Positions 17,709-26,106 are shown, counted from the first letter of the stretch. The stretch: 64,000 nt of DNA from Gemmobacter aquarius (GCF_003060865.1 NZ_CP028918.1:1538001-1602000), one strand, 5' to 3'. Notes: generated from the letters alone by a model not told the origin. Numbers and translations: made by a program.

Positions 17709-17968
17709 AAGCGCCGATGCACCCTTATGCCGTGGCTGCGCTGGCGGTGGTTTTGCCCGGCATGGGGCAGGTTGCCAACCGCCAACCGCTGCGGGGGCTG
17801 GTGTTCTTGTTCTTCATGCTCTTGCTCGGGGCGCTGACGGCCAAGACGGCGGCGCCCGAGGTTTCGGTGATCGGGCGCTATGCGGGCGGGTTGTTCGTTT
17901 ACGCCATCTCGCTGTTCGATGCCTATCGCCTTGCCCGGTTGCGATTCGAGGTATGGAAGCGCGCCTAG
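17705..17968 (+). CDS. Small membrane protein, two helices
   Basis: 87 residues. PYAVAALAVVLPGMGQVANR, then a hydrophobic segment LRGLVFLFFMLLLGALTA and another around YAGGLFVYAISLFDAYRLAR. The PGMGQ turn between helices recalls small TM2-like membrane proteins; function unknown. It is coupled to the preceding gene by an ATGA overlap. Its TAG stop shares the four bases CTAG (17965-17968) with the stop of the convergent XRE regulator. Confidence 0.75.
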   Translation: MKAPMHPYAVAALAVVLPGMGQVANRQPLRGLVFLFFMLLLGALTAKTAAPEVSVIGRYAGGLFVYAISLFDAYRLARLRFEVWKRA

Positions 17969-18621
17969 GCCTGCGGGTAGGAAATGATCGAGAGATAGCG
18001 CGCGGGCAGTTTGAGAAGCTGTTCGGGGCCGTGCTGGGCGTCGGCGTCGAAGAGGAGGCTATCGCCCGGTTCAAGATGGAACAGCTTGTCGCCGTGGCGA
18101 TACTGCACCTCTCCCTCCAGCATATAGAGCAGTTCGATGCCGTCATGCTGGAAGGTGGGGAAGATGTCGGATGAGGCGGTCAGGGTGATCAGGTAGGGTT
18201 CGACGACCACGCCGGAATTGTTCGACCCGATATGGCCGAGCAGGTGATACTGGTGCCCCGCGCGCGTGCCGCGACGTTCGATTTCAAGGTGTTGGCCGGA
18301 TTTGACGTGCTGCACCTCGCGCCGTTCCTCGAACCCGCGGAAGAAGGAGGTGATGGGCGTGGAAAAGGCGTGGCTCAGGATTTGCAGGGTGGTGAGCGAG
18401 GGCGAGGTGATGCCGTTTTCGATCTTGGACAGCATCCCGATCGACAGGCCGGTGACGGCGGCAAGGTCGGCCACGGTCATGCCCTGCTGGCGGCGGAAGG
18501 CGCGGACCGAGCGGCCTATGGCAAGTTCGAGATTGCGTTCCGAAAGCTCGCGCACACGGTGCGGGTCTTGGTCGAAGGCGGGCTTGGAACGGGGCAGGAC
18601 GGAGTCGTCAAAATCTTCCAT
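17965..18621 (-). CDS. XRE-family transcriptional regulator with C-terminal cupin
   Basis: 218 residues. The helix-turn-helix lies at about residues 30-90 (MTVADLAAVTGLSIGMLSKI, NGITSPSLTTLQILSHAF). The C-terminal cupin runs from about 140 to 215 (HDGIELLYMLEGEVQYRHGD, EPGDSLLFDADAQHG) and would bind a small effector. Regulators of this build often control amine or amino-acid catabolism. It is divergent from the GlxA-type activator (70 bases between starts) and sits inside the amine cluster, which is the likely target. Confidence 0.88.
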   Translation of the reverse strand: MEDFDDSVLPRSKPAFDQDPHRVRELSERNLELAIGRSVRAFRRQQGMTVADLAAVTGLSIGMLSKIENGITSPSLTTLQILSHAFSTPITSFFRGFEERREVQHVKSGQHLEIERRGTRAGHQYHLLGHIGSNNSGVVVEPYLITLTASSDIFPTFQHDGIELLYMLEGEVQYRHGDKLFHLEPGDSLLFDADAQHGPEQLLKLPARYLSIISYPQA

Positions 18622-18691
18622 GGCGCGTTTCTTCGTTGCTTTTCACCAATAGGAATAGCAATTATTTTACCACGAGGAAAGAAGGGTTGGC

Positions 18692-19705
18692 ATGATGCTG
18701 GAAACGGGCAAAGCCGAGGTGACGTTGGGGTTCTTGCTGTTCCCCGGCTTTCCGATGGCCTGTCTGACCTCGGCCATCGAACCGTTGCGGGCGGCCAATG
18801 AAATCACGGGGCGCAAGGTGTTCGGCTGGAAGCTGATCGGTGAGGACAAAGCGCCGGTGCAGTCGAGTGCCGAGGTGCGGTTCGACCCCGATCTGGCGCT
18901 GGCCGATGCGGCGGGGCTGGACTGTCTTTTCCTGCTTTCCATGCCGCAATCGACCTTTGCCAAGCCCAAGGCGTCGATGGCGCAGATCAGGTGGATGGAT
19001 CGCTGCGGGGTGATCTTGGGCGGGTTTTCCGGCGGGGTGTTCCCGCTGGTGCGGGCGGGGGTGATGGGCGGACGGACAGTTTCGGTGCATTGGTGCTACG
19101 AGGCTGCGTTCCGGTCGGAGTTTTCCGATGTCGAGGCGTCACAATCGGTGATCGTGCGGGAACGGCGGCGGCATACGGCGAGTGGTGCCGGGGCGGTTTT
19201 CGACATGATGCTGCATATGATCGAGGAAAGGCTGGGCCGCGAGACGATGACCGAGGTGGCCTGCTGGTTCCAGCATCCCTTTGTGCGGTCGGATGACACG
19301 AGCCAGAAGGTTCCGGCGCAAAAGGTGGGCGGGACGGATGACATGCTGCCCGAACCGGTGCGCGTGGCGGTGCAGGTCTTTGCCGACCATATCGAAGACC
19401 CCGTCCGGATCGCCGATGTGGCTGATGCGGTGGGGATGTCGGAACGGCATCTGGAGCGGGTGTTCAAACTGGCGACGGGCCAAAGCCCCCTGCAGTATTA
19501 CCGCCTGATGCGGCTGAAGAAGGCGCGGCAGAAGGTGCTTTATTCCACCCAGACCATCACCCAGATCGCGATTTCGGTGGGCTACGCCAGTTCCACGCCC
19601 ATGACGCGGCATTATGCCGAGGCCTTTGGCGTCTATCCCGCCGACGAGCGGCGGCGGCTGGTGGGGATGCGGGGGCTTGCGGGGGCGATGTCGCCGAGCG
19701 AGTAG
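18692..19705 (+). CDS. glxA: GlxA-type AraC-family regulator with DJ-1/PfpI domain
   Basis: 337 residues. The N-terminal class-I glutaminase-like (DJ-1/PfpI) domain includes LGFLLFPGFPMACLTSAIEP, but its nucleophile region (GCGVILGGFSGG type) lacks an obvious catalytic Cys, so it is probably a ligand sensor. Two AraC helix-turn-helix motifs follow at about 235-320 (RIADVADAVGMSERHLERVF, ITQIAISVGYASSTPMTRHY). Regulators of this class accompany glxBCD and carnitine/betaine genes. GAGGAAAGAAGG precedes the start. It likely controls the flanking glx and sox operons. Confidence 0.87.
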   Translation: MMLETGKAEVTLGFLLFPGFPMACLTSAIEPLRAANEITGRKVFGWKLIGEDKAPVQSSAEVRFDPDLALADAAGLDCLFLLSMPQSTFAKPKASMAQIRWMDRCGVILGGFSGGVFPLVRAGVMGGRTVSVHWCYEAAFRSEFSDVEASQSVIVRERRRHTASGAGAVFDMMLHMIEERLGRETMTEVACWFQHPFVRSDDTSQKVPAQKVGGTDDMLPEPVRVAVQVFADHIEDPVRIADVADAVGMSERHLERVFKLATGQSPLQYYRLMRLKKARQKVLYSTQTITQIAISVGYASSTPMTRHYAEAFGVYPADERRRLVGMRGLAGAMSPSE

Positions 19706-19729
19706 AAGAATTTTCTGCGAAAATTCTTC
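19705..19729. repeat. Palindrome at the glxA stop codon
   Basis: Eleven-base arms GAAGAATTTTC and GAAAATTCTTC around TGC; the first base is the last base of the glxA stop. Same family as 10053-10073 and 19791-19813. It may act as a 3'-end hairpin for glxA. Confidence 0.7.
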
Positions 19730-19790
19730 GCGGGCGTGCGCACGGCTGGCGCTGCGTCTGCAAGACGGGACGGACCTGCGGGCTTGGCCC

Positions 19791-19813
19791 AAGAATTTTC
19801 GCCGAAAATTCTT
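19791..19813. repeat. Palindrome, second copy downstream of glxA
   Basis: Arms AAGAATTTTC and GAAAATTCTT around GCC, then TTTGCGCG. The arms are identical to the inner ten bases of the copy at 19705-19729, with a different centre. Confidence 0.7.
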
Positions 19814-19828
19814 TTGCGCGTGAAGAAG

Positions 19829-19890
19829 GGGGCTTTCAGCCCCCTCGGCGCGTGCCGCGCCTCACCCCCCGAGGATATTTGAGCCAGCGT
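19829..19890. repeat. Extragenic repeat with a GGATATTT core (copy 3)
   Basis: GGGGGCTTTCAGCCCCC, then CGGCGCG and CCCCCCGAGGATATTTGAGC. It shares the order and much of the sequence of the copy at 9902-10028. It lies between the convergent glxA and soxG ends. Confidence 0.6.
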
Positions 19891-19897
19891 GAAGGGG

Positions 19898-20458
19898 TCA
19901 GAAGGCGCTTTTGGCGGCTGTGGCGAGGGCGTGGTGGAGGCTGGCCGCCGAAGAGCGGGGGCCGAGGACGCTGATGTGGTTCGGGGCGCGGACAACGATG
20001 TAGACGCCGAGGTGTTCCATCATGGTGCGGGTGGCGGCCCCTGCGCTTTGTGTGGCGATGTCGAAGTTGCACATGCGTTCGAACATTGCGGCGAGGCGGT
20101 CGCCGTTTACGTCGAAGCGGGCCCATGCGTCGGTCTGTTCGGTAAGGCTGGCGGTCTCGGCGAAGACGGGTTTCAGGATCGCGGTGATGTCTTCGTGGGT
20201 GTCGTAGGGGGCCTCGACCATCCACTGGTCGGGGCCGAGCCAGAATGCTGCGTAGGTTGCCGCCTGTTCGGCGCGGCCGGGGGCGGGGAGGGGGATGCCT
20301 GCGGCTTTGGCTGCATCGGCTATGGTCTGGCCCCTGCGGGCGGCGAGGGAGGCCAGCGCCGTATTGGTCACTTCGGTGATGGTGACGGGGCCTATGGTGA
20401 TGCTGGCGGGGGTGTCGGACCCGAGCGGGGTGAGGGGTTTGAGGATGAGGTCAGCCAC
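19898..20458 (-). CDS. soxG: Sarcosine oxidase gamma-like subunit (MgdD-type alternative)
   Basis: 186 residues starting with a GTG at 20458 that overlaps the soxA stop by 8 bases. It has the SoxG/GcvT-like fold: YAAFWLGPDQWMVEAPYD, ARFDVNGDRLAAMFERMCNF and HISVLGPRSSAASLHHALAT. In heterotetrameric sarcosine oxidases the gamma subunit is structural and folate-domain-like. Last gene of the minus-strand soxBDAG operon. Confidence 0.87.
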   Translation of the reverse strand: MADLILKPLTPLGSDTPASITIGPVTITEVTNTALASLAARRGQTIADAAKAAGIPLPAPGRAEQAATYAAFWLGPDQWMVEAPYDTHEDITAILKPVFAETASLTEQTDAWARFDVNGDRLAAMFERMCNFDIATQSAGAATRTMMEHLGVYIVVRAPNHISVLGPRSSAASLHHALATAAKSAF

Positions 20459-23396
20459 GGAGGCGGTCTCCTTCGGGATCGACGAAATGGGGCGAGACGA
20501 TTTCGACCTCGACCTCGGTCTTCGCAAGCAGGTTCACGGCGCGCAGGCGTTCGCCGATGCGGGCCGAGCCGTTCTTGAGGTAGCCGAGCGCGATGGACGA
20601 GCCGACGTGGGGGGAATAGACCACCGAGGTGAGCCAGCCGTCGTCGTTGGCCGCGATGGCGGCCTTGCCTTGGCCGAGGAAGTGCGAGCCTGCGGTGAGG
20701 GGTTGGGTGGGGTCGACCGGTTTGACGCCGACGATGCGCAGGCCGTCCTCGGCCGTTAGCCCTTCGCGCTGCGACAGGATCATGCCGATGGCGTCTTTCT
20801 TCTTCGACACCATCTTGCCCAGCCCCATGTTGAGCGCGGTGGTCTGGCCGTTGAGTTCGTTGCCTGCCACGTGGCCCTTTTCGACGCGCATGACGCCGAG
20901 GGATTCGGTGCCGTAGGCGACCGCGTCGAATTCGCGACCCGCCTCCATCAGTGCGCGGATCATCGCATCGCCGTAGCGGGTGGGGACGGCGATTTCATAG
21001 GCGAGTTCGCCCGAGAAGGAGATGCGGAAGAGCCGCGCGCGGGTGCCTTTGACGGTGATATTGCCGCAGGCCATGTAGGGGAAGGCGGCGTCGGAGATGT
21101 CTTGATCGACCAGCTTTTGCAGGAGTTTGCGGGCGTTGGGGCCTGCTACGGAGTATTGCGCCCAAGCCTCGGTCGTCGAGATCAGTTGCACGTCCATGTC
21201 GGGGTAGAGGCATTGGCGGACGTATTCCATGTGCCGGAACACCGGGACCGCGTTGGCGGTGGTGGTGGTGGTGACGTATTCGTTTTGGCCCAGACGGGCG
21301 GTGGTGCCGTCATCCATCACGATGCCGTCTTCGCGCAGCATTAGGCCGTAGCGGACCTTGCCCACGGCGAGGGTCGAGAACGTGTTGGCGTAAACTTTGT
21401 CGAGGAAGGCGCCTGCATCGGTGCCCTGAATGTCGATCTTGCCGAGGGTGGTGACGTCGCAGATGCCGACCGATTGCCGCGTGGCCAGCACTTCGCGGTC
21501 GACGGATTGGCGCCATGTGGTTTCGCCCGGTTTGGGGAACCATTGGGCGCGGAGCCACATGCCGACCTCGACGAAGATCGCGCCCTGTTCGCTGGCCCAT
21601 TTGTGGCTGGGGGTCAGGCGGGTGGGTTTGAAGTCGTGGCCGCGCGAGCGTCCGCCCAAAGCGCCCAAGGCGACGGGGGTGTAGGGCGGGCGGTAGATTG
21701 TGGTGCCGGTTTCGGGGATGGATTTTCCGGTGAGTTCGGCCATGACCGCAAGGCCGAGGATGTTGCCGGTCTTGCCCTGATCGGTCGCCATGCCAAGGGT
21801 GGTGTAGCGTTTGAGGTGCTCGACCGAGACGAAGTTTTCTTGGTGCGCCAGTTTGACGTCTTTTACGGTGACGTCGTTTTGCTGGTCGACCCATGCGCGG
21901 CCTTTGCCCTGCACATACCATTTGGGTGACAGGTTCAGGGGGGCGTCTTCGGCGGTGGGAAGGTCGGGCTTGGTTGCCGTGCGGCCGAGGTCGGAGAGGG
22001 CGGCGATGGCGGCATCGGCCCCGCTGTGCAGGGCGGCGTGGGTGGACATTTGGCCTGTGGCGGCTCCGGCAGCGGTCAGGCCAACGGGGCCGGTCGGGCC
22101 GGGGGTGAAGGCGGCGAGCGTGTCGTTCCAGACGGGGCGGCCGCGGTGGTGGCTGGAGATGTTGAGGTTGGGGTTCCAGCCGCCCGAGACGCCGAGGGCG
22201 GAGACGTTCAGGGTTTCCGAACGACCGTTCGCATGGCGGATGGTGATGGCGGACAGGCCAAGGCGTCCGGCGCTGCCGGTGACTTCGGCCCCTTGCAGGT
22301 GGCGGATGCCGGGCAGGAGCGGGCCGCCGGTGCGGGTGTCGATCACGGCGGCGATGTCGATGCCTTTGGCTTGCAGGTCGGTGGCGGTGCGAAGGCCGTC
22401 GTCGTTGTTGGTGAAGACGGCGACGCGGTCGCCTGCGGCGGCAGCCCAACGGTTGGAATAGGCGCGCAGCGCCCCTGCCAGCATGATGCCGGGGCGGTCG
22501 TTGTTTTCAAACGCGATGGGGCGTTCTATGGCACCTGCGGTGAGCAGGGCGCGGGCGGAGTAGATGCGCCAGAGGGTCTGGCGCGGTTTTCCGGCGGCGG
22601 GGATGGCGAGGTGGTCGGAGACACGCTCGACCGCCGAATAGATGCCGTGGTCCATCGCGCCCAGCGTGGTGGTGCGGGGCATGAGCCGGACGTTGGGCAT
22701 TTGCGCCAGTTCGGTAACGGTCGCAGCGGCCCAGTCTGCGCCGGACTGGTCGCCCAAGGCGAAGGTTTCGGCGTTGAGGCGGCCGCCCATGCGGAAGTCT
22801 TCATCGGTGAGGATGACGCGGGCACCGGCGCGGCCAGCGGTCAGGGCGGCTGACAGGCCTGCGGGGCCTGCGCCGATGATCAGGAGGTCGCAGTGCAAGA
22901 AGCCCTTGTCGTAGTCGTCGGGGTCGTCTTGTTTCGAGAGCGACCCAAGGCCTGCGGCGTGGCGGATGATCGGCTCATAAACCTTTTCCCAGAATTTCGC
23001 GGGCCACATGAAGGTTTTGTAGTAAAAGCCCGCCGCGAAGAAGGGCGACAAAAGGTCGTTGACGCCCATCAGGTCGAAGGCGAGCGACGGAAAGCGGTTC
23101 TGGCTGGTGGCGGTGAGGCCATCGAAAAGCTCGGCCACGGTGGCGCGGGTGTTGGGTTCTTGCCGTGCGCCGCTGCGAAGCTGCACGATGGCGTTGGGTT
23201 CCTCGGACCCTGCCGAGAGGGGGCCGCGCGGGCGGTGGTATTTGAAGCTGCGGCCCATCAGGCGGACGCCGTTGGCAAGGAGCGCCGAGGCCAGCGTGTC
23301 GCCGGGGTGGCCGGCGTAACTTTTGCCGTCAAAGGTGAAGCTAAGCGTGCGCGAGCGGTCGATCTGGCCGCCGGGGATGCGGTTCTTTTGGGTCAT
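20451..23396 (-). CDS. soxA: Sarcosine oxidase alpha-like subunit (MgdC-type alternative)
   Basis: 981 residues. Order of domains: an N-terminal ferredoxin-like segment (FDGKSYAGHPGDTLASALLA), an NAD/FAD-binding Rossmann domain at about 165-200 (LLIIGAGPAGLSAALTAGRA), a reductase region (AFENNDRPGIMLAGALRAYS), and a C-terminal aminomethyltransferase (GcvT/folate-binding) domain from about residue 590. The complex oxidises an N-methyl group and hands the one-carbon unit to tetrahydrofolate or releases formaldehyde. It overlaps soxD (ATGA) and soxG. The substrate may be sarcosine or N-methylglutamate. Confidence 0.92.
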   Translation of the reverse strand: MTQKNRIPGGQIDRSRTLSFTFDGKSYAGHPGDTLASALLANGVRLMGRSFKYHRPRGPLSAGSEEPNAIVQLRSGARQEPNTRATVAELFDGLTATSQNRFPSLAFDLMGVNDLLSPFFAAGFYYKTFMWPAKFWEKVYEPIIRHAAGLGSLSKQDDPDDYDKGFLHCDLLIIGAGPAGLSAALTAGRAGARVILTDEDFRMGGRLNAETFALGDQSGADWAAATVTELAQMPNVRLMPRTTTLGAMDHGIYSAVERVSDHLAIPAAGKPRQTLWRIYSARALLTAGAIERPIAFENNDRPGIMLAGALRAYSNRWAAAAGDRVAVFTNNDDGLRTATDLQAKGIDIAAVIDTRTGGPLLPGIRHLQGAEVTGSAGRLGLSAITIRHANGRSETLNVSALGVSGGWNPNLNISSHHRGRPVWNDTLAAFTPGPTGPVGLTAAGAATGQMSTHAALHSGADAAIAALSDLGRTATKPDLPTAEDAPLNLSPKWYVQGKGRAWVDQQNDVTVKDVKLAHQENFVSVEHLKRYTTLGMATDQGKTGNILGLAVMAELTGKSIPETGTTIYRPPYTPVALGALGGRSRGHDFKPTRLTPSHKWASEQGAIFVEVGMWLRAQWFPKPGETTWRQSVDREVLATRQSVGICDVTTLGKIDIQGTDAGAFLDKVYANTFSTLAVGKVRYGLMLREDGIVMDDGTTARLGQNEYVTTTTTANAVPVFRHMEYVRQCLYPDMDVQLISTTEAWAQYSVAGPNARKLLQKLVDQDISDAAFPYMACGNITVKGTRARLFRISFSGELAYEIAVPTRYGDAMIRALMEAGREFDAVAYGTESLGVMRVEKGHVAGNELNGQTTALNMGLGKMVSKKKDAIGMILSQREGLTAEDGLRIVGVKPVDPTQPLTAGSHFLGQGKAAIAANDDGWLTSVVYSPHVGSSIALGYLKNGSARIGERLRAVNLLAKTEVEVEIVSPHFVDPEGDRLRG

Positions 23397-23692
23397 TTGC
23401 TGCGCCCCTGTGCGCGGGCCACATCGCGGGCGAGGTCTACGGCGGTGATTTCATGGGTGACGGTGTTGCGCGTGACGACAAGCCACGAGCGGTCGCCCTG
23501 TTCGTGATACCACAACTCGCGGTGTTCGCCTGCGGGGTTGGCGCGTTGGTAGAGGTAGTCGTGGAATGCATCCTGCGCGGCGTCAGGGGTCGGATAGGCC
23601 ATGCCATCGGGGCGGTCTATCAGGGCAGCGTCACCGAGGTAGGTGAATTCCTGCGCGTCGCGGGGGCCGAGGAGGGGGTGGTTGATGATCAT
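23393..23692 (-). CDS. soxD: Sarcosine oxidase delta-like subunit lacking the zinc cysteines (MgdB-type candidate)
   Basis: 99 residues. Conserved features of the delta family are present (EFTYLGDA, LYQRANPAGEHRELWYH, then W70). The N-terminal CPxCG motif of classical sarcosine-oxidase delta subunits is replaced by HPLLG (residues 5-9), and the later HxxGC is HEQGD (H63, D67). So none of the three zinc-binding cysteines known in the classical enzyme remains. This suggests a distinct subfamily, perhaps that of N-methylglutamate dehydrogenase. It sits between soxB (12 bases) and soxA (4-base overlap). Confidence 0.85.
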   Translation of the reverse strand: MIINHPLLGPRDAQEFTYLGDAALIDRPDGMAYPTPDAAQDAFHDYLYQRANPAGEHRELWYHEQGDRSWLVVTRNTVTHEITAVDLARDVARAQGRSK

Positions 23693-23704
23693 CTGATGGC
23701 CCTT

Positions 23705-24955
23705 TTAGTGCAGGTTCGGCTGGGCGCCCTGGCCCTTTTCGTCGATCATCAACCCCTTGCGGAAGCGGTCGAAGCGGTAGGCGGTGGCGGTGGGGTGGGG
23801 TCGGTCGGTGGCGAGCAGGTGCGCGAAGCACCATCCCGAGGCGGGGGTGGCCTTGAAGCCGCCGTAACACCAGCCGCCGTTGAAATAGAGCCCGTCGATG
23901 TCGGTCTTGTCGATGATCGGCGATCCGTCCATCGACATATCCATGATCCCGCCCCACGAACGCAAGAGGCGGGCGCGGCCGATCATCGGCATCAGGGACA
24001 TGCCGCCTTCGGCCACGTCTTCGACCACGGGCATGTTGCCGCGTTGGGCGTAGGAATTGTAGCCGTCGATATCGCCGCCGAACACCAGACCGCCCTTGTC
24101 GGACTGGCTGACGTAGAAATGGCCTGCGCCATAGGTCATCACGCCGTCGATCACGGGTTTGAGGCCCTCGGACACGAAGGCTTGCAGCACATGGCTTTCG
24201 ATGGGCAGGCGCATGTCGGCCTTTGCCATGACGGTCGAGGAATTGCCCGCGACGGCGACGCCGACCTTTTTGGCGCCGATGAAGCCGCGCGTGGTGTCGA
24301 TGCCGGTGACGCGGCCGTTTTCGCGGCGGATGCCGGTGACTTCGCAGTTCTGGATGATGTCGACGCCACGGTCGGACGCGCCGCGCGCATAGCCCCAAGC
24401 GACCGCATCGTGCCGGACGGTGCCGCCGCGACGTTGTGCCAATGCGCCCTTGATCGGGAAGCGGGCGTTGTCGAAGTTGAGGAAGGGGTAAAGCGCGCGG
24501 ACCTGATCGCGGTTGAGAAGCTCGGCATCGGCGCCGTGCATGATCATGGCATTGCCGCGACGGGTATAAGCGTCGCGCTGTGCATCGGTGTGGAACAGGT
24601 TGATGATGCCGCGCTGGCTGACCATGGCGTTGTAGTTGAAGTCCTGCTCCAGCCCCTCCCATAGTTTGAGCGAGAATTCGTAGAAGGGTTCGTTGCCGTC
24701 GAGCAGATAGTTGGAGCGGATGATCGTGGTGTTGCGGCCAACGTTGCCGCCGCCGATCCAGCCCTTTTCGACCACGGCGATGCGCGACTGGCGGAATTCC
24801 TTGGCGAGGTAATAGGCGGTCGCAAGGCCGTGGCCGCCGCCGCCGACGATGATGTAGTCATACGATGCCTGCGGGGTGGCGTCGCGCCATGCATGGCCCC
24901 AGCCCTTGTGTCCGGTAAGCGCCTCGCGGATCACGCGGAAGCCTGAATATCGCAT
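23705..24955 (-). CDS. soxB: Sarcosine oxidase beta-like subunit (MgdA-type alternative)
   Basis: 416 residues. Dinucleotide-binding motif YIIVGGGGHGLATAYYLAKE near residue 33, then GRNTTIIRSNYLLDGNEPFY, and the C-terminal FNGGWCYGGFKATPASGWCF typical of the amine-oxidising flavoprotein beta subunit, which in the classical enzyme binds FAD and covalent FMN. First gene of the soxBDAG operon; no folate genes (glyA, purU, folD) accompany it, unlike many sarcosine operons. Confidence 0.92.
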   Translation of the reverse strand: MRYSGFRVIREALTGHKGWGHAWRDATPQASYDYIIVGGGGHGLATAYYLAKEFRQSRIAVVEKGWIGGGNVGRNTTIIRSNYLLDGNEPFYEFSLKLWEGLEQDFNYNAMVSQRGIINLFHTDAQRDAYTRRGNAMIMHGADAELLNRDQVRALYPFLNFDNARFPIKGALAQRRGGTVRHDAVAWGYARGASDRGVDIIQNCEVTGIRRENGRVTGIDTTRGFIGAKKVGVAVAGNSSTVMAKADMRLPIESHVLQAFVSEGLKPVIDGVMTYGAGHFYVSQSDKGGLVFGGDIDGYNSYAQRGNMPVVEDVAEGGMSLMPMIGRARLLRSWGGIMDMSMDGSPIIDKTDIDGLYFNGGWCYGGFKATPASGWCFAHLLATDRPHPTATAYRFDRFRKGLMIDEKGQGAQPNLH

Positions 24956-25063
24956 GGGGTGTCCTGCCCGTTTGGCACCCCATGGGGGCGCGCTTCTTAC
25001 GGAGCAATATGGGGCAGGGCGGTTCCGGCCATGCCATCCGTTTCCGACATGGGGGCTTTCGTT

Positions 25064-25924
25064 TCAGCCATGCCCGCCATGACCCGACAGGCCAAGGACG
25101 ACGATGCCGGAAAAGACCAGAAGGCAGCCGAGCCACTGGACGGGGCCGAGCCTTTCGCCAAGGAAGCGCCATGCGAGCAGGATGGTGACAACCCCGAAGA
25201 TCGAGGCCGCGACCGAGGCGTATTCGGAATTGGCCATGCCGCCTGCGAGGGTGACGAGGGTGAGCGCGCCGACATCGAGCACGCCCATCAGCAGCATGGG
25301 CCGCCATGCACGCAGGGTGGGGGTGATGGCGGGGCGGAAAAAGGCGATTGCCGCGAGGGCTGTGAGGCTTGCCGTGATGCGGGCGGTCAGCGTGACGGGC
25401 AGGTGTGCGCCGCTTTCGGACGCCCATTGCGACAGCGCGAAGGTGAAGGCAAAGCCGAAGCAGCCGAGCACAGCCCAGCCGATTGCTTCGTTCCGGCTGC
25501 CTGCCATGTCTCCATGGTCTGCGCTGCGGGCGACAAGCGCGATGCCGCCGAGGATGACCACGGCGCCCGCCCATGTGGCAAGGCCCGCGCTGCCGCCACG
25601 TGCGAGTTCGAGGCCGACCGAGATCAGCGGGAATGCGCCGCAGATCGGGGCGACCAGATAGACCGGACCGATGGCGAAGGCGCGGTAAAGCCCGTAGCCC
25701 GCGCCGGTGTAGGCGACCCCTGCAAGCAGGGCGAGGGCGAGGCTGGTTCCGCGCAGGCTGGCCCAATCGCTGCCCGAGGTGAAGGGGGCAAGCACGACCA
25801 CGCCGGTCAGGAATACCCCTGCCAGCAGGACGAGCGGATTGATCCGCGCGCCGATGATGCGGACGGTGAAATCGTGAAAGCCCCACAGAAGGGCGGCCCC
25901 GAGGCCAAGCAGCAGCGCGTCCAT
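25064..25924 (-). CDS. EamA/DMT family transporter
   Basis: 286 residues, about ten membrane segments in two EamA repeats (LLGLGAALLWGFHDFTVRII at the start; ALTLVTLAGGMANSEYASVA and ILLAWRFLGERLGPVQWLGC in the second). Drug/metabolite exporters of this type move amino acids or other small metabolites. Substrate unknown. It lies 108 bases upstream of soxB on the same strand and could help supply or vent the amine pathway. Confidence 0.88.
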   Translation of the reverse strand: MDALLLGLGAALLWGFHDFTVRIIGARINPLVLLAGVFLTGVVVLAPFTSGSDWASLRGTSLALALLAGVAYTGAGYGLYRAFAIGPVYLVAPICGAFPLISVGLELARGGSAGLATWAGAVVILGGIALVARSADHGDMAGSRNEAIGWAVLGCFGFAFTFALSQWASESGAHLPVTLTARITASLTALAAIAFFRPAITPTLRAWRPMLLMGVLDVGALTLVTLAGGMANSEYASVAASIFGVVTILLAWRFLGERLGPVQWLGCLLVFSGIVVLGLSGHGGHG

Positions 25925-26018
25925 GTCGTCTCCTTACCAAGGCTGCCTTTTGATACAGGCTTTGCCGCGGGGGGCAATCGCAAGGTCGGGGGGCGGCCTG
26001 CGCGGGCGGGCATATCTG

Positions 26019-26034
26019 GTTAAACTTGATTAAC
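26019..26034. promoter_or_regulatory. GTTAA-N6-TTAAC palindrome upstream of the response regulator
   Basis: GTTAAACTTGATTAAC, 73 bases before the receiver gene start. A near-copy, GTTAATAAACGTTAAA, lies at 29062-29077 upstream of luxI. It resembles CtrA sites (TTAA-N7-TTAA), but the spacing here is six. Binding protein unknown. Confidence 0.4.
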
Positions 26035-26106
26035 TACAGTGAACATGAAACAGTTTGCCACCAAGCGGCACTGTGCGTCCGATGACGCCTGCAAGGACAC
26101 TCACGG

